Source: Nocardioides sp. zg-1308 | Lineage (GTDB): Bacteria > Actinomycetota > Actinomycetes > Propionibacteriales > Nocardioidaceae | Assembly (NCBI RefSeq): GCF_013155375.1 | Contig: NZ_JABJQY010000002.1 | Span: 2,642,680 to 2,706,679, forward strand | DNA: 64,000 nucleotides | Direction of reading: 5' to 3' | In this document: in pieces, positions 58,087 to 64,000 of the stretch | Numbering within the stretch: position 1 is the stretch's first letter | Layout: each line of letters starts with the position of its first letter | Translations under genes and position numbers: made by a program | Notes under the pieces: model-generated | What the model saw: the letters and a program-made list of their open reading frames with translations, nothing else | What the model was told of the DNA's origin: nothing | Database searches by the model: none

Positions 58087-58270
58087 GTGTGGGCCCCTTC
58101 CGTGGCTCCCGTTCAGGCTAACGACCCGTCGGGGGACCGCCTCACCCGTGGGGACCTGTGCCCTCGAGGCTTTGCGCGCCGCCGCCGGCCCGGGGGTACT
58201 AGCACCATCGGCCATCTCGCCGTCGGGGCCGACCGGGACCACGCTGGTCACACCGACCCAGGAGGAACCC

Positions 58271-58810
58271 ATGACCAGCACGACCACCCTCATCACCGGC
58301 GCCGCCCGCGCCCTCGTCCTCACGCTCGCCCTGCCGCTCGCCCTGGCCGCTCTCGTCCTCGGCCTCGCAGGCTCGCCCGCAGGCGCGACCTCGCTGGCCG
58401 ACGGCCCGACGTCGTCGCTGCGCAGCGACGACGACCGCAGCGACGACCGGAGCGATGACGACAGCGGCGACGATGACAGCGACGGGGACGACGACAACGG
58501 CGGGGGCGACGACGACCGCGTCATCCGCACCGGCAGCTGCGCCGGCGGTGCGGACTGGAAGCTCAAGGTCAAGACCGACGACGGCCGCCTCGAGGTCGAG
58601 GGCGAGGTCGACAGCAACGTCGCCGGCCAGCGCTGGCGCTGGACCCTGCGCCACAACGGCTCGGTGAGCGACCGCGGTGTCGGCACGACCACGGCCCGCA
58701 GCGGCTCCTTCGAGGTCGAGCGCAAGATCGTGGACCTCGCGGGCACCGACGCCGTCGCCTTCCGGGCCGTGCGCGACGGCCAGGTCTGCCGGGGTGTGGT
58801 CAACTACTGA
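58271..58810 (+). CDS. Secreted acidic hypothetical protein
   Basis: A 179-residue exported protein. Signal peptide about residues 1-42 (ending SPAGATS), then a 35-residue Asp/Ser-rich low-complexity stretch that could bind Ca2+, then a compact beta-rich domain (about 85-179) with two Cys (TGSCAGGADWKLKVKTDD and DGQVCRGVVNY) placed to bridge first and last strands. I do not recognise the family. GGAGGAA precedes the ATG. The sensor kinase gene starts 20 bp downstream, so this protein may be sensed by, or be a target of, the two-component system. Confidence 0.82.
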   Translation: MTSTTTLITGAARALVLTLALPLALAALVLGLAGSPAGATSLADGPTSSLRSDDDRSDDRSDDDSGDDDSDGDDDNGGGDDDRVIRTGSCAGGADWKLKVKTDDGRLEVEGEVDSNVAGQRWRWTLRHNGSVSDRGVGTTTARSGSFEVERKIVDLAGTDAVAFRAVRDGQVCRGVVNY

Positions 58811-58830
58811 CCTCACCGGAGGACGACCGC

Positions 58831-60108
58831 ATGCGCTGGCTGAAGAATCCCGTGGTGCAGTTCCTGGCCACGGGATTCGTCATGCTCGTGGTGGTGCTGG
58901 TCGCCACGAGCGCCCTCAGTCGCTCGGCCGCGGACGAGGAGGCCGTGGCCGATGCCCGCTCGCTCACCCGGGTGCTCGGCACGTCGGTGGCCGAGCCGGC
59001 CGTCCCGCGCGGCCTGGTCGACGGCGACGCCGCCGCGATCGACCGCCTGGACCGTACGGCGCTCGACCGGCTGCTCGTCGACGACGTCCTGCGCATCAAG
59101 ATCTGGGACGTCGGCGGCACGGTGCTCTACAGCGACCGCACGGAGCTGATCGGCGCGGTCTACCCCCTCGACGAGGACGAGCTCGAGGTGCTGCGCGACG
59201 GTGGCACCGATGCCGAGCTGTCGGACCTCTCGAAGCCGGAGAACCGGTTCGAGCGCGACGTCGGCGGGGACCTGCTCGAGGTCTACACGCGGATCGAGTC
59301 GCCGGAGGGCGAGCCGCTGCTCTTCGAGGCCTACCTCGGGGTCGACCGGATCCGGGAGAGCCGGGCGCAGGTGCTCGCCCGGTTCCTGCCCATCACCATC
59401 GGCTCCATCCTCGCGCTCGTGGTGCTGAGCACGCCGCTGGTGTGGCTGCTCTCGCGCCGCATCTCGCGCGCGGCCCGCGAGCGTGAGCAGCTGCTCGAGG
59501 CGGCGGTGCGGGCCTCCGACGGCGAGCGGCTGCGCATCGCGCGCGACCTCCACGACGGCGTCGTGCAGGACCTGGCCGGGTCCTCGATGGCCCTCTCCAC
59601 CGTGGCCGCCCGCACGGCCGGTCCGGACCGCGCGCAGCTGGAGGAGGTCGGCCGGTCGCTCCGGGTCAGCATGCGGTCCCTGCGGTCGCTGCTCGTCGAG
59701 ATCTACCCGCCGGACCTGCACACCGCCGGCCTGGCGGCGGCGGTCGACGACCTGGTCGCCCCGCTGGTCGCGGCCGGCATCGAGGTCGACGCCGACGTCA
59801 GCGGGGACCAGGACGCGCCCCGTTCGGCGGTCGCCCTCGTGTGGCGGGTCGCCCAGGAGGCCGTGCGCAACGTGGTCCGGCACTCCCGCGCGACGCGGAT
59901 GTCGCTCACGGTCCACCGGCAGGGCGGCGCGCTCGTCCTCGAGGTCGTGGACGACGGGGTCGGCTTCGCGCCCGGGACCCTCGTGGCGACCGACCGGTTC
60001 GGCCTGCGCGCCGCGGAGAGCCTCGTGCACGAGCACGGCGGGTCCCTGGAGGTCGAGTCCGCGCCCGGCTCGGGCACGATGGTGCGCGTGGAGGTGCCGC
60101 TCGCATGA
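58831..60108 (+). CDS. NarL-type sensor histidine kinase with extracytoplasmic domain
   Basis: A 425-residue kinase. Two membrane helices (about residues 9-30 and 188-210) enclose an extracytoplasmic sensor domain of about 155 residues, a dCache/PAS-like size (IKIWDVGGTVLYSD is a typical strand-turn-strand). The HisKA_3 phospho-His is in RIARDLHDGVVQDLAG (about 232-247), and the HATPase has EAVRNVVRHSRAT, DDGVGF and GLRAAESLV. It overlaps the regulator gene by ATGA. Confidence 0.93.
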   Translation: MRWLKNPVVQFLATGFVMLVVVLVATSALSRSAADEEAVADARSLTRVLGTSVAEPAVPRGLVDGDAAAIDRLDRTALDRLLVDDVLRIKIWDVGGTVLYSDRTELIGAVYPLDEDELEVLRDGGTDAELSDLSKPENRFERDVGGDLLEVYTRIESPEGEPLLFEAYLGVDRIRESRAQVLARFLPITIGSILALVVLSTPLVWLLSRRISRAAREREQLLEAAVRASDGERLRIARDLHDGVVQDLAGSSMALSTVAARTAGPDRAQLEEVGRSLRVSMRSLRSLLVEIYPPDLHTAGLAAAVDDLVAPLVAAGIEVDADVSGDQDAPRSAVALVWRVAQEAVRNVVRHSRATRMSLTVHRQGGALVLEVVDDGVGFAPGTLVATDRFGLRAAESLVHEHGGSLEVESAPGSGTMVRVEVPLA

Positions 60109-60755
60109 TCCGTGTGGTGCTGGCCGACGACCACGCCGTCGTACGCCGTGGGCTGACCGGCCTGCTGGAGTCGACCGACGACCTCGAGGTGGTCGGTGTC
60201 GCCCGCGACGGGAGCGAGGCCGTCGACCTGGTGCGCGAGCACCGCCCCGACGTCGCCGTGATGGACCTGCAGATGCCCGTCCTGGACGGCGTCGAGGCGA
60301 CGCGGGCCATCGTGGCGGCGGCCACCGGCACCGAGGTCCTGGTGCTCACCTCCTTCTCCGACCACGCGCGGATCGACGCCGCCCTCGGTGCGGGCGCCGT
60401 CGGCTACCTGCTCAAGGACGCCGAGCCGGAGGTCCTGCTCGACGGGATCCGCGCCGTGGCGCGCGGGGAGTCGCCGCTCGACCCGCGGGCCGCCCGCCGG
60501 CTGCTGACCCGCGCGGCCGGCTCGCGCGAGACCTCAGCGGGCGCGGCGCCGGCCGGCCTCTCGCCCCGCGAGGCCGAGGTGCTGCGCCTCGTCGTCGAGG
60601 GACTGCTCAACAAGCAGATCGCCCAGCGTCTCGGCATCACCGAGCGGACCGTGAAGGCGCACCTCACGTCCGCCTACCAGCGCATCGGGGTCGCCGACCG
60701 CACCCAGGCCGCCCTGTGGGCGCAGCGGCACGACCTGGGTGGCCGGACGCCGTAG
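60105..60755 (+). CDS. LuxR/NarL family response regulator
   Basis: A 216-residue regulator. Receiver with ADDH, phospho-Asp in VAVMDLQMP (about residues 52-60) and LLKD; LuxR HTH (about 150-205: LSPREAEVLRLVVEGLLNKQIA). Coupled to the kinase upstream. The kinase, regulator and secreted acidic protein form one unit between two paralogous Ser/Thr kinase genes that point the other way. Its targets probably include the secreted protein gene. Confidence 0.94.
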   Translation: MIRVVLADDHAVVRRGLTGLLESTDDLEVVGVARDGSEAVDLVREHRPDVAVMDLQMPVLDGVEATRAIVAAATGTEVLVLTSFSDHARIDAALGAGAVGYLLKDAEPEVLLDGIRAVARGESPLDPRAARRLLTRAAGSRETSAGAAPAGLSPREAEVLRLVVEGLLNKQIAQRLGITERTVKAHLTSAYQRIGVADRTQAALWAQRHDLGGRTP

Positions 60756-60768
60756 AGGCCGGACGGGC

Positions 60769-62151
60769 TCAGCCCTCGCCGGCGATCCGGTAGCCGTCGT
60801 CGAGGCGCTGGAGCTGGAGCCGGATCCGGTCGGTGCTGCGGGCGCCGGACTCCATCACGTAGTTCACCGTGTAGCCGACGGTGAGGTCCGAGGGGTCGCT
60901 GCTGACCTCGGCCAGCGTCGCGGACTCGACCTTGCCCCACCAGCCCAGGTAGCCCTCGAAGCCGCCGCTCGCCGCCTGGAACTCCGGCGTCAGCTGCCGG
61001 AAGGCCGCCCGCGGGTTGCTCGTGACGGTGGAGATGTAGGACGTGATGAACGCGTCCATCTGCTCACGCGTGTCCGCTGCGGAGAGCGGGGGAGTGCTGC
61101 CGGCCGACGACGTCTCGGGCGTCGTCGACTGCGACGCCGGTGCCGAGCGGCGCTGCTCGTCCGGTGCCGCCTCCGGGGTGTCGCGCCCGGCCCAGACGTA
61201 CGCCGACACGACGGCCGCGACCGCCAGCACCGCCGCGGCGGCGATCCACGCCCACCGGTGGTCGCGGCGTGGCCGCGCGCGGACGGGCACGGGGGCGGGC
61301 GGCATGACACCGGTCTGCTCCGGCGGAGCGGGCGTCGGGGGGGCGATCGGCACGGTGGAGACCTGCCCCTGCGAGATCCGGACCAGCTCGTCCCGCACGC
61401 GGGGGAGCGGCCACCGGGCCTCGGCATCGCGGTTCATCATCACCGTGAGCAGGCCGGCCATCGGGTGGTCCCTGGCCAGCCGCGGCGGGTCCTCGTGGAC
61501 GATCTTGTAGAGCGCCCCGATGAGGTTGTCGCCCACCTCGTACGGCGGCTTGCCGGTCACCGCGTGGTAGAGCGTGGCGCCCAGCGACCAGACGTCGCTG
61601 GCGGGGGTGGCGGAGGAGCCGGACGCGACCTCGGGCGCGAGGTAGGCCGGTGACCCGGTGACCAGCCCCGTCTGGGTGAGCGACGGGTCGTCGGCGGCCC
61701 GCGCGATGCCGAAGTCGTTCAGCTTGGCGGAGTCGCCGGCGATCATGATGTTGCTCGGCTTGACGTCGCGGTGGACGATCCCGTTGGCGTGGGCCTCGAT
61801 CAGCGCGTCCGCCGTCTGGGCCAGGAGGGCCGCGGCGGGGCGGGCGTCGAGCGGACCCGAGTCCCTGACCCGCTCGCTGATCGTCTGCCCGTCGACGTAC
61901 TCCATGACGAGCCAGCGCACGTCCCCCTCGTCGACCAGGTCGAACACGGAGACGACGTGCGGGTGGTTGAGGGCCGCGGCGAGGCGGGCCTCGCGCTCGG
62001 CGCGCTCCAGCTCGGCGAGGTCGGAGCCCGGCGTCGTCCCGATGCGCTTGATCGCCACCTGCCGGCCCAGCACCTCGTCGAGGGCCAGGTGCACCGTGCC
62101 GGAGCCGCCACGGCCGATCTCCCGCTCGAGCCTGTACCTGCCTGCGATCAC
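60769..62151 (-). CDS. Ser/Thr protein kinase (PknB-like) with extracellular domain, copy 2
   Basis: A 460-residue Hanks-type kinase closely similar to the one at 56470-58086 over the whole catalytic domain and in the C-terminal domain (FQAASGGFEGYLGWW here, FQAQSGGFERYAGFW there). Motifs: IGRGGSGTVHLA, VAIKRIG, HRDVKPSNIM, DFGIARA. One membrane helix (WAWIAAAAVLAVAAVVSAYVW, about residues 298-318) and a shorter Ser/Thr linker than copy 1. The linker length is the main difference. GTG start with GGAGGAGGG upstream. Divergent from tyrS. Confidence 0.93.
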   Translation of the reverse strand: MIAGRYRLEREIGRGGSGTVHLALDEVLGRQVAIKRIGTTPGSDLAELERAEREARLAAALNHPHVVSVFDLVDEGDVRWLVMEYVDGQTISERVRDSGPLDARPAAALLAQTADALIEAHANGIVHRDVKPSNIMIAGDSAKLNDFGIARAADDPSLTQTGLVTGSPAYLAPEVASGSSATPASDVWSLGATLYHAVTGKPPYEVGDNLIGALYKIVHEDPPRLARDHPMAGLLTVMMNRDAEARWPLPRVRDELVRISQGQVSTVPIAPPTPAPPEQTGVMPPAPVPVRARPRRDHRWAWIAAAAVLAVAAVVSAYVWAGRDTPEAAPDEQRRSAPASQSTTPETSSAGSTPPLSAADTREQMDAFITSYISTVTSNPRAAFRQLTPEFQAASGGFEGYLGWWGKVESATLAEVSSDPSDLTVGYTVNYVMESGARSTDRIRLQLQRLDDGYRIAGEG

Positions 62152-62223
62152 GTGCCGTCCCTCCTCCGCGCTCGCCCTAGGCTAGTGCCCGTCCACGAAC
62201 CCGACTCACCCGAAAGAACCCCC

Positions 62224-63489
62224 ATGACGACCCCGAACGTCCTTGACGAGCTGGAGTGGCGCGGCCTGGTCGCCCACTCCACCGACCGCGACGCGCTCCG
62301 CGCGGCGCTGGGCGAGGGGAGCGTCAAGTTCTATGTGGGCTTCGACCCCACCGCGCCGAGCCTCCACATGGGCAACCTGGTGCAGCTGGTCACCGCCCGC
62401 CGGCTGCAGGACGCCGGCCACACGCCCTACGTCCTCGTCGGTGGCGCCACCGGCATGATCGGCGACCCCCGCGACTCGGGGGAGCGCACGCTCAACTCGC
62501 CGGACACGGTGAAGGAGTGGACCGAGCGGGTCCGCCAGCAGGTGTCGCGGTTCGTGGGCTTCGAGGGCGACAACGCCGCGACCACGGTCAACAACTACGA
62601 CTGGACCGCCTCGCTCTCGACCATCGACTTCCTCCGTGACATCGGCAAGCACTTCCCGGTCAACCGGATGCTGGCGCGCGACACGGTCAAGCGTCGTCTC
62701 GAGTCGGGGATCAGCTACACCGAGTTCTCCTACGTCCTGCTGCAGTCCATGGACTACCTCAACCTGTTCCGCGAGCACGGTGTCTCGCTGCAGTTCGGCG
62801 GCTCGGACCAGTGGGGCAACATCACCGGCGGCGCTGAGCTCGTACGCCGCGTGACCGGCGGCAGCGCCCACGGGTTCGCCACGCCGCTGATCACCAAGAG
62901 CGACGGCACCAAGTACGGCAAGACCGAGGGCGGGGCGCTGTGGCTCGACCCCGAGATGCTCTCGCCCTATGCCTTCCACCAGTTCTGGCTCAACGTGGAG
63001 GACGAGAAGGTCGGTGAGCTGCTGCGCATCTTCACCTTCCTCCCGCGCGAGGAGATCGAGGACCTCGAGCAGCAGACGGCCGAGAAGCCGTTCCTGCGCG
63101 CGGGGCAGAAGCGCCTCGCCGACGAGGTGACCGCGCTGGTGCACGGCGCCGAGGAGGTCGAGCAGGCCAAGGCGGCTGCGGCGGCCCTGTTCGGCGGGGG
63201 TGACCTGGGCAGCATCAAGCCGGAGACGCTGGCCTCCGCGTTGCGCGAGGCCGGAGGTACGACGGTCCCGGCCGCCGACCTGCCGGGGATCCTCGACCTC
63301 CTCGTGGCCGCCGGCCTCGTCAAGAGCAAGGGCGACGCGCGACGCACCGTCGCCGAGGGCGGCGCCTACCTCAACAACGTGCGTGTCGAGGACCCCGAGC
63401 TCGTTCCCACGGAGGCGGACCTCGTCGCGGGGTCGTGGCTGGTGCTGCGACGGGGCAAGAAGAAGTTCGCCGGGGTGCAGGCGGTCTGA
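62224..63489 (+). CDS. tyrS: Tyrosine--tRNA ligase
   Basis: A 421-residue class I tyrosyl-tRNA synthetase. The HIGH-like motif is HMGN in APSLHMGNLVQL (about residues 43-54), the tyrosine pocket is GGSDQWGNITGG (about 194-205), and the KMSKS-like loop is KYGKTEGG (about 230-237). A C-terminal S4 RNA-binding domain (about 355-415) ends the protein. The ATG at 62224 has GAAAG upstream; a TAGGCT hexamer at 62178-62183 would give a leader of about 34 bases. Followed by a rRNA operon leader. Confidence 0.97.
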   Translation: MTTPNVLDELEWRGLVAHSTDRDALRAALGEGSVKFYVGFDPTAPSLHMGNLVQLVTARRLQDAGHTPYVLVGGATGMIGDPRDSGERTLNSPDTVKEWTERVRQQVSRFVGFEGDNAATTVNNYDWTASLSTIDFLRDIGKHFPVNRMLARDTVKRRLESGISYTEFSYVLLQSMDYLNLFREHGVSLQFGGSDQWGNITGGAELVRRVTGGSAHGFATPLITKSDGTKYGKTEGGALWLDPEMLSPYAFHQFWLNVEDEKVGELLRIFTFLPREEIEDLEQQTAEKPFLRAGQKRLADEVTALVHGAEEVEQAKAAAAALFGGGDLGSIKPETLASALREAGGTTVPAADLPGILDLLVAAGLVKSKGDARRTVAEGGAYLNNVRVEDPELVPTEADLVAGSWLVLRRGKKKFAGVQAV

Positions 63490-63508
63490 GGGCCCCGGAA
63501 CGGGTGCT

Positions 63509-63533
63509 GTCGGCAGGTGTGGACCTGCCCGAC
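63509..63533 (+). terminator. Probable tyrS terminator
   Basis: GTCGGCAGGT pairs with ACCTGCC-CGAC around GTGG with one bulged C, 20 bases after the tyrS stop. It separates tyrS from the rRNA promoters. Confidence 0.6.
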
Positions 63534-63640
63534 GACCTCCGCCCAGGCACCCCCGACACCCGGCGCCGAACGCCCCACGCGTCACAACAGGCCTCTGACC
63601 TGCGGAAACGTCGATGTGCCCGCGGTCACACGGTTTCGAT

Positions 63641-63669
63641 TTGCGTGCCGCCCGGGCGTTGTCTAATGT
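63641..63669 (+). promoter_or_regulatory. rRNA operon promoter P1, TTGCGT-17-TAATGT
   Basis: -35 TTGCGT (63641-63646) and -10 TAATGT (63664-63669) 17 bases apart, in the gap after tyrS. The best-spaced sigma-A promoter candidate ahead of the rRNA leader. Confidence 0.65.
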
Positions 63670-63797
63670 TCTCTTTGTCGCCAGGGAGCGGCGGGGAGCA
63701 AGACCGGTCAGGTCGGGCTCCCGGCCCCGGGCAGGACAACCCGAAGCGGTCATCGGTCACGGTGACACCAGTGGGTCGGAGCGAAACAGTCGAGGAT

Positions 63798-63827
63798 TTG
63801 ACCCGACAGAAAAGCGCTCGCTAAGTT
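63798..63827 (+). promoter_or_regulatory. rRNA operon promoter P2, TTGACC-18-TAAGTT
   Basis: -35 TTGACC (63798-63803) and -10 TAAGTT (63822-63827) 18 bases apart, about 155 bases downstream of P1. Tandem promoters are usual for rRNA operons. Confidence 0.65.
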
Positions 63828-63888
63828 TCACCTGCTGCCTCACGCAACCGAGGTCCTCACCGGATCGCGATGTGGGTGCGTCTGATTC

Positions 63889-64000
63889 TTGAGAACTCAA
63901 CAGTGTGTTTGATTAGTCGACGAATTAGTTTGTTATGCCCCGTTGACGTTGTTGGCTGGCTTGCCTTTGGGTGGGTTGGTTGATGGTGTCGCGGTTTCTT
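63889..64000 (+). other. rRNA operon leader (start of 16S precursor), cut by the window end
   Basis: From TTGAGAACTCAA (63889-63900) onward the sequence becomes AT-richer and has the TTGAGAACTCAACAGTGTG phrase found ahead of 16S rRNA in many actinobacteria; it belongs to the processing/antitermination leader. No mature 16S sequence is reached before base 64000. The 511-bp region 63490-64000 holds no convincing protein gene. Confidence 0.75.

Overview
The window is about 64 kb of very GC-rich, gene-dense chromosomal DNA. Many genes start with GTG, and short ATGA or GTGA overlaps join co-transcribed genes. Gene content and order (phoH-ybeY-corC-era, leuA, recO, uppS, zur-znu, glyS, dus, dgt, dnaG, tyrS and then an rRNA operon leader) point to an actinobacterium. 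A Nocardioides-like member of the Propionibacteriales is the best guess, supported by a probable 10-methyl fatty acid gene pair, Tat-secreted DUF1501/DUF1800 proteins and the style of the rRNA leader. I see no transposon, prophage or CRISPR array; this is core chromosome with accessory islands.

Layout. 1-1.2 kb: a copper monooxygenase-like lipoprotein, cut by the window edge. 1.3-9.3 kb: the phoH-ybeY-corC-cytidine deaminase-like-era block, interrupted by a FAD oxidoreductase/methyltransferase pair and a siderophore-interacting reductase. 9.3-11.4 kb: a septum-formation lipoprotein, a flavodoxin and a methyltransferase. 11.5-13.3 kb: leuA behind a leucine leader peptide. 13.2-16 kb: an NDH-2/TetR/AhpD-like redox group with two matching operators. 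16-25.4 kb: recO, housecleaning enzymes (NUDIX, MazG-like, HIT), two small TetR-controlled units, and uppS. 25.4-28.7 kb: the zinc uptake operon znuACB-zur with two Zur boxes. 28.7-38.5 kb: glyS, dusB, a secreted peptidase-like protein, dgt, a three-gene envelope group and dnaG. 38.5-45.2 kb: tRNA-Asn, an orphan PAS kinase, an MMPL transporter, a two-component system and a Roadblock-like protein. 45.2-50.4 kb: LysR, a betaine-type ABC transporter and a TauD-type dioxygenase. 50.5-56.3 kb: PIG-L deacetylase, Tat-exported molybdenum oxidoreductase, DUF1501/DUF1800 and a double GNAT protein. 56.3-62.2 kb: tRNA-Met and two paralogous Ser/Thr kinases around a secreted acidic protein and a two-component system. 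62.2-64 kb: tyrS, then promoters and leader of an rRNA operon whose 16S gene must begin beyond the window.

Regulation is unusually readable here. About eighteen genes have a TANNNT-like -10 hexamer ending 6-9 bases before the start codon and no Shine-Dalgarno sequence, so leaderless transcription looks common. Perfect palindromes sit at three TetR genes, at znuA and at the LysR/betaine locus. A leucine attenuator precedes leuA. At two convergent gene pairs (leuA/ndh and uppS/zur) the terminator hairpin lies inside the coding sequence of the opposing gene.

The strongest leads for undescribed biology are: the betaine ABC transporter plus dioxygenase unit; the paired TetR operators flanking an NDH-2/AhpD-like group; the kinase/secreted-protein/two-component/kinase cassette; and insertion of the fatty acid methylation genes into the phoH-era block with translational coupling to era.
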